In this document: positions 52,263 to 63,877 of the stretch, piece by piece | Layout: each line of letters begins with the position of its first letter | Numbering within the stretch: position 1 is the stretch's first letter | Source of the DNA: Monarcha castaneiventris obscurior | Lineage: Eukaryota > Chordata > Aves > Passeriformes > Monarchidae | Length of the DNA stretch: 64,000 nucleotides | Reading direction: 5' to 3' | Assembly (NCBI GenBank): GCA_026261815.1 | Contig: JAMPIT010000180.1 | Location: 124,001-188,000, forward strand | Notes under the pieces: model-generated | What the model was told of the DNA's origin: nothing | Seen by the model: the letters and a program-made list of their open reading frames with translations, nothing else | The model's database searches: none | Position numbers and translations under genes: made by a program

Positions 52263-53369
52263 CCAAACCTTTTCCCACCTGGATTTATCTCCCCGCCGTT
52301 CCCTTGGATCAAGGCACTGCTGGAGCCTCCCTGAGCTCTTGGGGGGTCACGTTCACACCTTGTGAAAAGCAGGTGCAGCCCCATTAACTCCAGATGGAGG
52401 CAAACCGGCTGAAACCCTTTGGAATTTCATCCTTCAGCTTCCCTCACCAACCTCATCCTGCAGGGAGAGCAAAATTCACTTTAAAAAGGGGATTTTTTCC
52501 TGTTTGAGCAGCAGGTGGAGTTGGTCACCTGGAAAAGGGGATGGCTCCATAAACCTGCTCATTCCCGAGGGCAGAGCAGGGATGCCACACGTGTGGCACT
52601 CGTGGGGACCCAGGGAAGACCTCCCAGCTCCACTTTTTCCTTTTAAAAGGCCCATAAATGAAAATTGGAAAGGGCTGGAGGGGAGGTGTGAGATCTTTCC
52701 GGGGTTTTTATTTGCAGAGTTATGTTTTTTATCCTTAATAGATTTATAATATGCAGCTCCCTTTATTTGTTCCTATAAAATTAACCAGTAAATTTCCAAT
52801 GGAAAAAAAAAAAAAGCCCCTAATGGGAACCACCTTTGCCAAGGCTGAAACGTTGCTGTGTTTGGGAAAGGTGGACCAGGGCATTTTTCCCTCTGCCAGG
52901 TTTTCTCCTGGAGTGCCACATGTTGGAGGGATATAAAACTTTTACTAACGAGGACTTGGAGGAATTCTGACTTTTTAATTGCCATTTTTAAACAAAAAAA
53001 ATTATTTTACTTTATTTTATTTTATTTTTTTTTTCCTGGTACAAGCTGCTGTTTATTTTGGGCTCTTAAAACCAGGATTGGTAATTTGGAAGTCTGGGAG
53101 TTTGAGACCTCGGGAAGGAGGGCTGGGAGGGGTGGGAAGGATCAGGATTGGTGGCCAGGGAAGGGCTGGGGGGTGGCTCTGCTGATTCTCCTGGGAATTT
53201 CAATCCCGCAGATCCTTGGCAGTGGGGTCTGGATCGTTGGGATTTTATTTTTTTGATATTTCTTGAGGTGATTTTTGAGCTGGGATTTCTTTGCAGTGTC
53301 CATAGAATAGGGATGGGCTGTTCCTGCTGGGAGCACCCCCGGGGTGTTGGGATGAAGGGTTCTGGGGAC
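52263..53369. other. Unique AT-rich sequence with A and T runs
   Basis: A13 run at 52803-52815 and a T-rich tract with TTTTA units at about 52996-53037. About 52640-53050 is AT-rich. No exon was recognised. Confidence 0.45.
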
Positions 53370-53442
53370 AGGGTGGGCTTGATGGCTCACTTGATGATCT
53401 TGGAGGACTTTTCCAACCTTAATGATTGTGGGATCCTGGGAT
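53370..53442 (+). mobile_element. CR1 LINE, 3' end (type 2)
   Basis: GGGCTTGATGGCTCACTTGA, GATCTTGGAGGACTTTTCCA and tail units AATGATTGTGGGATCCTGGG lie on the plus strand. Confidence 0.85.
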
Positions 53443-53474
53443 CTACCTAAATCCTGAGTTTTTGCTGGTCGGGA

Positions 53475-53585
53475 TGTTCCTGGAATGGGTTGGGCTGGGA
53501 AGGAACCTTAAATCCCATCCCAGGGACACCTCCTGCTGTCCCAGGCTGCTCCAGCCTGGCCTTGGACACTTCCAGGGATTCCAAA
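53475..53585 (-). mobile_element. CR1 LINE, 3' end (type 1, shortened)
   Basis: Tail TTCCTGGAATGGGTTGGGCT, pre-tail, GGGACACCTCCTGCTGTCCC and CAGCCTGGCCTTGGACACTT. The usual interval with CCACCCCATCCATGGGC is missing, a deletion of about 20 bp. It lies tail-to-tail with the preceding type 2 end. Confidence 0.9.
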
Positions 53586-54000
53586 CAGGAATTGTTGGGA
53601 ATCAGGTCGGGTCCTGCTGCCACAGCCCGGCCTTGTCCTGGCCAGGGAATACTGAGCTGTAAAATCCATGGAGTTAGGCCGGGATTAAATCTGATTTGTG
53701 CCTGGTGCTCATCCCTCAGCCTCCAGAGAGGGAGATCCAGGCTCTCTCCTGTGGAGTTTTCCTGGAGACCGGGATGGTTCTGGCTGGGCTGAGCTCAGGC
53801 AGAGCCTGGTTAAGCTGAGCTTGAGGGGTCGGACACAGGGAGAGGCCGGGGAGGGAAAGAAAAGGAAAACCAAACTCTTCCAGGGCTTTTTTTAGGGCTG
53901 AAAAAGCTCTTTGTAGTTTCCCCAGACGCCTTTAGAGGGCAGATCAGGTCCAGGGAACGACGGATTTGGGACGTGCTTGATCTTCCTGGTGGTGAATTCG
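53586..54000. other. Unique sequence, nothing seen
   Basis: No repeat or exon was recognised. Confidence 0.4.
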
Positions 54001-54965
54001 GAAGGTTGGAGCGCTCAGAATATGGAGATTTTTATTTTTTTCTTTTAAAGCATCATTTGAATTCTGCAATAACTTGTGGTGCCTTCGAGGGTGACCGTGA
54101 AGTGAATTTACAGCAGCGAGATGAGATCAGGTTTTGATTTATCGCTGTGGACTTAAAATCTTTTTAGGCTCAGTACTAGAAATTGCGGTGCAAGTGAAAT
54201 ATTAGTGATGGATGCAGGGAGAAAAATCCTGGGAACATACTGTGGGAGAGGAGAATTATGTAATGTGTTGACTGAGTTCGTTTTTATGTTTAAAAAGACC
54301 ACAAAAAGCGGTTTCAGTTGGGAGAGTTGGTTTTGGAGAGCACTGCTGAGTGCTGAATGTATAATTTCATTTTTCTCTGCTGTAATCTCTTCTCTAAACC
54401 CCCAACCCTCACGCCCCAGTGCTTAGAGGGAAAAAAAATGTATTTATCAACAGAATATTTCACATTATCAGAGAAATCTTTGTGAAGCGGAGGCAGCAAA
54501 ATGAAACTGAAGCTCCTCTGTAAAATTGGAACTTTTCGTGTTGGGATTAAATATTCCTTAAAGTCACCGTGCTGGGGGAGGCAGGGCCTGGCTAATTCTG
54601 TGATTAATTAAAACCAGCACTAACCAAATCATGTTCTGCTTTCTTCTGCTGCTCCCCGAAGCTCAGGGATCCCGGGGAAGATGATTATTCCTGAAAAAGC
54701 CATTTTGTTCTTCCCCAGCCGAGCTGCTCTTTGTGGCTCAGCCCCTTTGGCAGCCGCTTTGTGGGTTTCTCATCAAAAAAACCAGAGGGGTTATTCCCAA
54801 ACAGAATGAAAAGGGCTTTGTTCCAGCACGGATTTATCCCTTTTGTTTTTGGGGTTTTTTTTTTTTTAAATAATGTTTTTAAAAATCTCCTGAAGGTGGA
54901 GGTGCTGCTGCTGCTTCTGCTCCCCAGGATGAACGGGATGCTGGGGGGGGTCTTTGGATTTTAGG
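54001..54965. other. Long AT-rich low-repeat block, candidate regulatory DNA
   Basis: Nearly 1 kb with no CR1 or tandem unit except T- and G-runs at 54853-54866 and about 54939-54947. Words include CTTTTAAAGCATCATTTGAA, GTGAATTTACAGCAGCGAG, GTGATTAATTAAAACCAGC and AACCAAATCATGTTC. No open frame above about 80 codons. Conservation is inferred only. Confidence 0.4.
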
Positions 54966-55134
54966 GTTCAGCCTTTAACTGTGATCCTTGCCCAGATTCC
55001 TCTTAAAGTTTTGATGGAAGAGGGGAAAAAAAGGATTGACATGATCCATCAGGGTCTGTCCCACACAGCATAACTGTGTCCAGACTGGACAGATGGACAC
55101 CCAGGGACTGAGGGATGGGCTGGGTGGTCACTCC
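54966..55134. other. Short unique stretch upstream of a CR1
   Basis: Nothing recognised. The exact left edge of the next CR1 could extend slightly into this interval. Confidence 0.35.
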
Positions 55135-55897
55135 CAAAGAGCTGGGACAGAACCTCTGGAAGTTCAGCCAGGCCAAGGGCTGGAGCTGCACCTGGGTCAG
55201 GGAAATCCGGCACAAATCCAGGCTGGATTGGGAAGAAAGGGATTGGGAGCAGCCCCAGGAGAGGGATTTGGGATGTTGTGGATGAAGCTGGAATGGCCCA
55301 ACCCAGAACCCCCCAGCCCTGGGCTGATCCCAGCGTGGGCAGCAGGAAAGGTGGGAATTCTGTCCCTGGGGCCCCTCAGGTGAGACCCCACCTGCAGAGC
55401 TGCCCCAGCCCCGGGGCCAACAGCAGCAGGACGTGGAGCTGCTGGAGAGAGTCCAGAGGAGGCCCCGGAGCTGCTCCAGGGCTGGAGCCCCTGTGCTCTG
55501 GAGCCAGGCTGGGAGAGCTGGGAATGTTCCCCTGGAGAAGGGAAGGCTCCAGGGAGAGCTGCGAGCCCCTGGCAGGGCCTAAAGGGGCTCCAGGAGAGCT
55601 GGAGAGGGACTGGGGCCAAGGGCTGGAGGGACAGGAGCCAGGGAATGGCTTCCCACTGGGAAAGGGGAGCTTGGGCTGGCATCTTGGGAAGGAATTGCTG
55701 GCTGGGAGGGTGGGGAGGGGCTGGGCTGGAATTGCCAGAGCAGCTGTGGCTGCCCCTGGATCCCTGGCAGTGCCCAAGGCCAGGCTGGACATTGGGGCTT
55801 GGAGCAGCCTGGGATGGTGGGAGCTGTCCCTGCCCGTGGATGGAGTGGCACTGGGTGATCTTTCAGGTCCCTTCCATCCCAAACCATTCCATGAGGA
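55135..55897 (+). mobile_element. CR1 LINE, 3' fragment, about 760 bp (type 1)
   Basis: The only long plus-strand copy, with landmarks I (about 55184), H (about 55378), G (about 55437), F (about 55530), E (about 55640), D (about 55686), C (about 55743), B and tail (CAAACCATTCCATGAGG). Upstream of I it diverges from the copy at 51475-52262. Confidence 0.96.
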
Positions 55898-57242
55898 TTG
55901 AACCTCGGTCCATGGCTCCGAAGCACATGGCACTTTGGGGGAGCACCAGTGGCCAATCCATGGAAAAACACTCCTCTGCCCTGGAAAACTGGATAAAAGG
56001 GAATTCAGGACAGCCTTAGCCCAGCAGGTTCTTCCCAGACGTGATGAACATTCCCGATCCCACCTCTCTCCCTCAGTTCCTGAAGGTGTTCCCAGATCTC
56101 CAGCCATGCAATTTATCCCGTTAGGATCCTGTTACCCCAGGTCACTGCGGGAATGGTTGAGGATATTCCGGCTGCAGGTCTGGGATCTGAGTTAGATCCA
56201 AAGGATCCCTGGAGCTTTTCCCAGATCTCCTTATGGAGATTGTCAGGCTGTCCTGTGGAAAAGCCAAAATCCTGTTTTGTCCAGGACTGACCACACTGGG
56301 CATTATCCTGGGATTTGCTGAATCCCTGTGTGTTCCGGGATAATCGAGACCATCTCAGGGAGGTGCTGTGGCTGTGGCCAGTCGCTCGGAATCCTTCAAA
56401 AACCCAGCCCAGGCTGATAAATGGGAACAAAAGCAGAATCTTGAAAGGAGCCTTATCTCCAAGTGCCTGAGGAGCCCAGGGAGGGGGTGGAATGGCGATT
56501 TGGGAACTCCCACGGACAGCGGGATTCAAGGATTCAGTCCAAGGCCAGGCCAGGAGGACCTCCCTGGGTGACTCCGTGAGGGTCAGCGTGGTCAAGGAAA
56601 AGAAGTGGAGCATCCCTGAGCAATGATCCCTGTGGGATGGATCCCTGAGGGAGCAGCTCCTGCTGCGGTTCCTGCCGCAGAAAACCGGGATAACAGGCAG
56701 GCTGCTCCTTAGGAAACCAGCGGCTGCCCGGGGCTGGTGGGAAGGGAAAATGGGAGTAAAACCTTTGGGAAGTGCTGGAGTCAGGCTGTTTAAACCTCGT
56801 GGTTGGAGTGAGGGCCCTGTGTGGTGTCAGAGCTCGGGCAGGGGCAGCTGTGAGCTGAAGCTGCAATCCTGAGCACGCTCTGGTTGTTCTTCCAGAATTC
56901 CCTCTGGATGAAGCCCTGGAAAGCCTCACAGTCCCTCACACCTTCCCCCTTCAGTGAGATCCAATCCATGGCTGCTTTGACCCTGAATATCCAGAGGGAT
57001 GAGGGTCCCACCTTCCCTGGGTGAGGACAGAGGTGGGGACAGGACCCGGAGAGTCCCCAGGGGGGTTTGAGGAGAGGCGAGGGCTGGGTGCCACCCCCGC
57101 TGCTGGAGCTGGGAATATTCCCGTGCTGGGAGAGATCCTGGGGGCTGGAATCTCACTGAGTAGCGCCTTGGGATTGAGGAGGAGCTTTCCTGGTGCTCCG
57201 GGCTCGCTCCAAGCCCCAGAGCTGCACCCAAGGGAGGGCAGG
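55898..57242. other. Unique sequence, nothing seen
   Basis: No CR1 landmark, tandem repeat or exon was recognised. Confidence 0.4.
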
Positions 57243-57342
57243 GAAAGGCTCGGAGCAACCTGGGGTAGTGGGAGGTGTCCCTGCCTGTGGAAGGGCAGGA
57301 ATGGGATGAGCTTTTCTAACCCAGACCTCTCTGTGAGTCCAT
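57243..57342 (+). mobile_element. CR1 LINE, 3' fragment (type 1, diverged)
   Basis: GGAGCAACCTGGGGTAGTGG, B, GGAATGGGATGAGCTTTTCT and a degraded tail (CTCTCTGTGAGTCC) on the plus strand. Confidence 0.88.
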
Positions 57343-57415
57343 GAACTGCCCAGTTTTGTAATTCCTACTCTCTGATAGAGTGTCCTTAAATCAAAGCCTG
57401 AATCCGTCCCTTTAA
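57343..57415. other. Short spacer
   Basis: About 70 bp of AT-richer sequence between a CR1 tail and the CCTCT tract. Nothing recognised. Confidence 0.4.
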
Positions 57416-57606
57416 CCTCTCCTCTCCTCTCCTCTCCTCTCCTCTCCTCTCCTCTCCTCTCCTCTCCTCTCCTCTCCTCTCCTCTCCTCTCCTCTCCTCT
57501 CCTCTCCTCTCATCTCCTCTCCTCTCCTTTTTTTTTTTTCTCCTCTCCTCTCCTCTCCTCTCCTCTCCTCTCCTCTCCTCTCCTCTCCTCTCCTCTCCTC
57601 TCCTCC
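57416..57606. repeat. (CCTCT)n pentamer tract with T12 interruption
   Basis: About 190 bp of pyrimidine on the plus strand, some 36 CCTCT units. It is broken by one CATCT variant near 57511 and a 12-base T run at 57528-57539. The minus-strand GEERR-type open frame is an artefact. Confidence 0.96.
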
Positions 57607-58130
57607 TTTATTCCCTTTTCTTGTTTTTTTTTCCTGAGGGAACAAAGCCTTTTGCCCAGATTTCTCCTTTTTAACAGTTTCACTGGAGAAAACCAAAACC
57701 AGCCCAAACCCTGTTCCCCGTGTCATGCCTTGCTTGTCAGGGAGTGCGTTGGAACCAAGCCTGGCTTGGAAAACAATCCCAATTCCCTGGGAGAGCTCCT
57801 GAAGCCGGGCCCTGCACGTTTGGGTGCTCCTGAGTCGTCCCAGGCCGGGCTGGGTGAGCCTGGGACCCTCTGCCCTGTGGCCAGCTTTGGTTGTGGCTCC
57901 TCTGCTGCTCCCCCTCTTGCTCAGGGCTTCGGCTGGGTCCCAGTTCAGGGTGAGGAGAGGTGAAACCCACGCGTGGGAGTTCCCACTGGGGCTTTGAGTC
58001 ACGGCTGTGTCTCTCGGGGGGCAGAGAGGAGCCTCTCCGGCGCTGTGTGAACAGGAGTTAAAGCAGCCCGGCACCAGGGCAGCTCCCAGGGTGGGGGATT
58101 TCACCCAGGGGTGCTCCCAGCTGGAAAAGG
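57607..58130. other. Unique sequence, nothing seen
   Basis: No repeat or exon was recognised. Confidence 0.4.
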
Positions 58131-59690
58131 AATTTTAAATCCTCAGTAGAAGCGAATCAAAGAATCTCTGTGAAATTGCTTGGTTGTAAACCATTTATCT
58201 CACCGAGAGCTTTGGCCATGGAGCAGAGCCCCGAGCTCTGGAGTTGTCAGGCCAAGGCCTTCCATGTGTTTGAAATTCCCTGCGGAATGTCCATCCTCCT
58301 CCTTCTCCTCCTCCTCCTCCCGCTGCTGCTGCTGCTTTCGGTCCCCTGAGCTCATTCTCGTCTCCTCCACCGCGTGTAAATGTGATAAATAAACTTTGTA
58401 ATCGCACAACTGAGCTCCCTTTGAAGCTGCCCACAGATCTGGATCCCGCAGAAGTGTAAATCAACGCTTTGTCCATAAAGGGCTCCTTAAAAAGTGGCTT
58501 TTTTTGTGCAGCCGACCCGAGGGCTGTGGTTGCCCAAGGCTTTTTATCAATCCTCGTGTGATAAACTTCTCCTTAGGGCTCCTTGGAAGGGAGAGTTGGG
58601 ATCGTTCCCTTCTCCAAGTGCTGGGCTGAGCGGCCCAGCCCCAAAACCAGCTGAGGTTTAATGGGTTTTGTATAAAAAGCTGAATTAACCCAGTTCCTGA
58701 ATGAACTGCAAGGATGTAAATGTGGCTGAGTTCATCCCGTGGGTTGGGAGAAGGAGCAGGAGCAGGGAATGAGGATAAATCATGGGGTGAGAGCACAGCA
58801 GAGGGGGAATTACATTTTCCTCATCACTCGGCGCCAAAAACTTGGATTTGGGGAAAATTGATATTTAGGGATATCAGCTCGTGAGGTGGATTTTAGCACT
58901 GGATGGGCCGAGGTGGAAGAGACATTTTAGGGAGTGAGGAGTGGGGGGTCGAGGCCGAGTCTGTGCAGGGCGCTGGGGAGAACAAACTCGTTCAGTGCTG
59001 CGCTTCCAAACTGCTTTTATTTAATGACCTGGAATGGAGTTCAAAAAAAAAAAAAACCCTCCCATTGTTGGGCCTGGTTTCCTGAGCTGAGGGAGAACTT
59101 TGTCAGCCAAACCTCCAACAAATTGTCTGCTCTGATAACGAGTTAGCACCGGGAACGGGAGAGGCCGAGCCCCTCCTCGTCCCCACAGCGCCGGCTCCGC
59201 GGGCAAACTCAAAGCAGGAGCCGTGGCCGTGTGTTGAGTTTACACCTTGCAATAATAATCCCTGCTTTTATCTGATCCGAGGGGGATTTTATAACTCTGG
59301 AATGGCTCTTTGGCAGGGCTCCAGCCCTACTGTCTTTTTTTTTTAACATTCTTTTTCTCCTCCCCCCGTAGCCAGTCTGCTTTGCCGCTTTTTTTTTTTT
59401 TTTCTTTTTTCTTTTCCCCCCCTCTCTTTTCCTCCCTAAGATTGTTTAAGGAATATGTATCCCATTCCTGGGGGTATTGGGAAATGATATTTGAAAATTC
59501 GGTGTCTCAGCCCGTTAGAGGGGTCTGTAAAACCGTCACAGCAGGAACTAATCAAAACCACCAAAGCCAACCGCAGCCGACTTCGCTCCCTTTAAATCAT
59601 CAAACCCTTCTCCCCGGGCCTTATCTCGTGTCTCATCAGGAAAAACCTAATTAGGTTCTGCTCAGAAGTAAATATCGGTGGGTGGAGGTG
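58131..59690. other. AT-rich low-repeat blocks, candidate regulatory DNA
   Basis: Two repeat-free AT-rich blocks (about 58131-58900 and 58970-59680) include TGTAAATGTGATAAATAAAC (GATA-like TGATAA), AACGAGTTAGCACC and GCAATAATAATCCC. A (CTC)n/(GCT)n patch at about 58290-58336, an A13-14 run at about 59043-59056 and T-runs at 59334-59344 and 59391-59403 interrupt them. Function is inferred. Confidence 0.4.
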
Positions 59691-59861
59691 AGGGGAGGTG
59701 AGACTCGAGCATTTGCAAACGGGTGCAGAAAACGAGGTGAAGTTATAAAAATAAAAACATTGGGGTTTTGAAGGAGCTCCTTCCTCCTGGGGGTGGGGAA
59801 TCGACTGTCCCTAGGGTGGCTCTGGAGGCTGAGCCTGGGGGAGTCCCTGGCCTGATCCCAT
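59691..59861. other. Short unique stretch, nothing seen
   Basis: No feature was recognised before the 20-bp array. Confidence 0.4.
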
Positions 59862-60397
59862 GGGATTGGGAATGACTTCACAGTGGTGGGAATGACTCCA
59901 TGGTGCTGGGAATGATTCCCTGGCATTGGGAATGACTCTGTGGTGTCGGGAATGACTCCATGGTGCTGGGAATGATCCCATGGTGCTGGGAATGATCCCA
60001 TGGCATTGGGAATGACCCCATTGCGTTGCAAATGACTCCGTGGCTCTGGGAATGATTCCCTGGCACTGGGAATGACTCCGTGGCATTGGGAATGACTTCA
60101 CGGTGCTGGGAATGATCCCATGGTGCTGGGAGTGACTCTGTGTCATTGGGAATGATCCCATGGCATCGGAAATGACTCCGTGGCATTGAGAATGACTCCA
60201 TGGTGCTGGGAATGATCCCATGGCATTGGGAATGACTCCATGGCGTTGGGAATGAGTCTGTGGCATTGGGAATAACTCTGTGGCACTGGGAATTATCCCA
60301 TGGCATTGGGAATGATTCAATGGTTCTGGCAATGACTCCATGGCATTGGGATTGATTCCGTGGCGTTGGGAATGACTCCATGGTGTTGGGGTGCAGG
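59862..60397. repeat. 20-bp minisatellite, about 27 copies
   Basis: The unit is GGGAATGACTCCATGGTGCT with variants at the middle (ATGATCCCATGG, ATGACTCTGTGG) and at the end (GGTGCT, GGCATT). The GGGAATGA core is the most constant part. Minus-strand frames of about 175 codons with HSQCHGVIP-type repeats derive from it: three 20-bp units return to frame after 20 residues. Confidence 0.95.
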
Positions 60398-60611
60398 TTT
60401 GGGGCCGGGGTCACTCGATCTCTAGGGGTTGAGTTGCTTTGAAAAACTCAACTCTGGAAAACTGAGCTACAGAAAATTCACCTCCGGCTCGGCTGGGTTG
60501 GGTCAGTTGGGTTGTGACGGCTGGGGAAGGTGGAGTTGCCATTCCCAAGCTTGTGGGATTTTCTTCAGGATGGATCCTGGAATGCTGAGGAAGATCCTGT
60601 TGAGGACTTGG
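60398..60611. other. Short unique stretch, nothing seen
   Basis: No repeat or exon was recognised. Confidence 0.4.
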
Positions 60612-60706
60612 GATTCTAGAATGGTTTGGGTTGGAAGGGATCTTCCAGACCCTCCAGTTCCATGAGCAGGGACACTTCCCACTGTCCCAGGTCTCCTAAA
60701 AGTCTC
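60612..60706 (-). mobile_element. CR1 LINE, 3' fragment
   Basis: Tail GATTCTAGAATGGTTTGGGT, pre-tail, ATCTTCCAGACCCTCCAGTT and GGGACACTTCCCACTGTCCC on the minus strand. It is truncated soon after B. Confidence 0.9.
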
Positions 60707-62009
60707 CAGGACTGCCTGATGACAACTGCAGTCCCCAAACGCGGGTCACTGCCCTGGGCCTGGCCCTGGAGGTGGAAAGGTGCCTTTCCATGTCCTACCA
60801 GCCAGTCTGGAACGAGAATTCCTGTCAGGCACTGGGAATTCTGCCCTGATGGAGTGATGGGGTTGTTCCTGGTCTCCCAGGCTGCTGTGGATGAGGGAAG
60901 TGGCTGTGCTTGGAGGGAACTTCACCTCCACAAACCCAGCACTTTGTGTTTTATTCCTGAACGCGACATCAGCTGTGAGCAGGCCTTGGCTCTCCTGCCT
61001 CTCTTTATGTTCCCATGGAGCAGAGCGAGCCAGGATTGATGGTCCTGGATAACAGAGGCAATTTCACAGGATAACCCCAAACTGGCCTCTTTTTCATGGA
61101 AACCACACCAAAAGGCGAGGGGATTTTGGATTGGATTTGCCATCCCCTGAGGGCTTTGGGCCTCCCCACGGCCCCGGCTCCGTCGGTTTTCCGAAGGCAC
61201 CCCCGGTGTCACCCGGCCTTTGGTGTGGGGCCTCTTCCCTGGGCTCCTCCAGCCCCTTTGTGTGGAACAGAACCCCCAAGTTCCCCAGTGCTGCTCTGCT
61301 GGTTGGGTTTGATCCTTCCTGTGCCACAGCAAATCCATGGAAAGGTTGTTCTGCTGCACCCCCGGCCCAGGGAAGTGCTGGGAATGACCTGGGGGTGGGA
61401 GCGAGGAGCTCCTTAGGATAATCCCAAATTTCTCCAGAGCTGCTTCCTCTGGGCCTCCCCCCCCAGCTCTGCCTTCCCCTCGAGGTGAAACCGAAACCTC
61501 GGTGACTTCATGAAGTTGAAGAAAATTCAATATTTCTCACTTCTAGGTCACCTCAGTCCAGATCGTTTCCTGCCGGGAGCGGGGGGTTGGGAATGCCCTC
61601 CTGGAGATGGAAAAGCCATTCCTGCTCCTTCTGGCCTGTGCAGGGCCTGGTTCCAGGATCACTCCTTCATTCCGGGCTCGGGGCGTTCCTGCTCCTGCTG
61701 CAGTCGGAATGTGCCCGTTTTAGGCTGGGATTTGGCTCTGGTGTTCCCAGAAAGGGAAGGGAACAAACATCCACGGATTTACTGTGGGTCCATTGGCTGT
61801 TTTTTAGCATAGAAATCCCTGGAAAATCTTGTCTAATTTAGAACTGCCCCCACAAATAATCCTGAAAGGTGACGATTCCTCAAGGTCCAAATTGCTCCTG
61901 GTGGGCCAGGAACCTTTTGTGCCATTGGGAGCATCCTCTGGCTGCTTTTTAGGATATCTGGGAGTTGGGACATGCAATTTTTCCCTTTTTTTTTTCATTT
62001 GGAGGGTGG
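60707..62009. other. Unique sequence, nothing definite
   Basis: No CR1, tandem array or exon was recognised. T-run at about 61983-61994. GC is high in 61080-61480. Confidence 0.4.
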
Positions 62010-62177
62010 GCGCAGGGTGCCCAGAGAAGCTGTGGCTGCCCCTGGATCCCTGGCAGTGTCCAAGGTTGGACAGGGCTTGGAGCAGCCTGGGACAGGGGAA
62101 GGTGTCCCTGGGGGTGTAATGGGATGAGCTTTAAAGTCCCTTCCCACCCAACCCATTCCAGGATTCTGTGATTTTCT
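62010..62177 (+). mobile_element. CR1 LINE, 3' fragment (type 1)
   Basis: GGTGCCCAGAGAAGCTGTGG, landmark C, GGGCTTGGAGCAGCCTGGGA, B, and the tail CAACCCATTCCAGGATTCTG on the plus strand. Confidence 0.94.
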
Positions 62178-63872
62178 CAGTAGGTCCTTGGACTTTAATC
62201 CAGGTTGAACTCGATAAATCAGTTTATTTGCATTAAAAGTGCAAAAGCAAAGCGTGGGGGGTGAATTCCACGTGGGGCTCCTTGTCCTGGAGCCATGCCG
62301 GAGAGCCAGCTTTCCTTGATGTCTAAATAACTGGAATTTATTAAGTCTTATCAATATTTCGTTTGGATCTTATCAATATTGACCCCTGGCCACGTCCTGC
62401 TGCGCTCCCACAGCAGAGCTGGACCTGAAGGAAGATTAATCCCTCTTGGAAAAGAGAGGTGGGATGAAGGCCGGGGATCCTTGGAGAGCACTTCCGTGGA
62501 TCCTTGGTGACACCAATTCCGTGTTCAGCCTGAAATCCCGAGTATTTCACACTGAGGGCTGGGCAGAGGAGTCCGGGGCTGGCAGCAGCATTCTCCAGCT
62601 CGTTATCCCAGATTTCCCGCTCCCATGACCGCTCCGGGCCGGCTCCGCCCTGGTTAATGATCCGTTTCCAGCTCCAGTGCTTGATCCAAAACTTCGCGTT
62701 TTCCCACTCTTTGATTCTCCCCTCTCCAGAAGAAGAAGGATTACATAAACTGGAGGGTTTAATGAGCACGCTGGGCTTGCTTTTGGGGGAATTTCCAGTG
62801 GATTCAGGGCTGTAACTTCATTACGCCTCGGTTGGGAAACTCATGGCAGCGCTGGGCGGGTCCGAGGGTGGGACGGAGCCCCGACCCTTTGTTGTGTCCT
62901 CTTCTGAAGGACCAAGCGCTCCCGCCCCTTTTTGAAGTCCTAATTCCCTTTATGGGATGTCGCAAGGCCTTTCTATAGAGTGGTGCCTCTGAAGTCCGAC
63001 GCTCCCGCTGCCAAAAACGCCCCTTTTTCCCCCAATGGCTTCGGGTCCTGACGTTGGGAGCAAAACTTTGTCCTGGGCAGTGTCCACCCAAACCTTTCCC
63101 TTTGGGGCCCTGTTGCAAAAATTCCCATTGTTGGGATTCATCCCTGAAGAGATCTCTTTAAAGGGATGGGTTGGGAGTCGCCTGGCTCGGCTGGGAGGAG
63201 CACTCGGAGTAAATGAGCTCCAGGGCTGCTCCTGCTTTCCAACCACTAGAGGTCAAGGTTGTGCTGTGGGATAACGCAATCCCACATCCCAAGGATGGCA
63301 CATCCCAATCCAAGCATTCGCCACCTCCAGGGGCAGCTTGGTGCGTGGAATTCTGTTATCGATTACCCCGCTCGTTAACGAACTCAGAGCTGATTGTGTG
63401 TGCTCGGGGTGAGGAGCACTTTGGGGTGGATTTTCCGAGGAATGGGATTTCCACGCCACGCTTGGATTTTCATATTCTTCAGATGTAGGAATTACTCCAG
63501 GGCTCGGTCCCCGGTGGGGTTTTGCTTCCCAAGGAGAGATTCCAAAGGGACTTGGAGGCTGGCAAATATAAAAAAGCTGCTCCTGAATTTTTTTTTTGGG
63601 TGGGGGGATATTAAAACTTCCAAATGTTGAAAAGGAAATAATCTGGGAGGTTTGTGCACGGATAAAGCTTTGTGCTCTCTGCAGTTCAGGTAATGCAAGT
63701 AATTAATAATTAGTGATTTTTAACAGTGATTAAGAATGTGTTAATTCTCCCTTGGTGTCGCTGGAAGCTGGATCTACAGCAGGATTTATGGTTTTCCTGC
63801 TTCCTTCTAAATCCAGGCTGTCACATTCCCATGGGGAAGGGGATGGTCCCCTTTTGCCACCTCATGGAATCA
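62178..63872. other. Unique sequence, AT-rich blocks at both ends
   Basis: About 62180-62400 and 63330-63770 are AT-rich and repeat-free (GATAAATCAGTTTATTTGC, GCAAGTAATTAATAATTAG, GGTTTTTCATCC-like words). The middle is GC-richer. A CTCTCTGCAGTTCAGGTAATG word at about 63676 looks like adjacent splice sites but defines no real exon. Confidence 0.4.
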
Positions 63873-63877
63873 CGGAA

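Noticed and set aside
51475..55897. Intact CR1 with active reverse transcriptase
   Set aside because: Even the longest copies stop about 785 bp from the 3' end and contain only the 3' end of the element.
63676..63696. CTCTCTGCAG-TTCAG-GTAATG as a 5-nt exon
   Set aside because: It is too short and the donor is weak. Chance is the better explanation.
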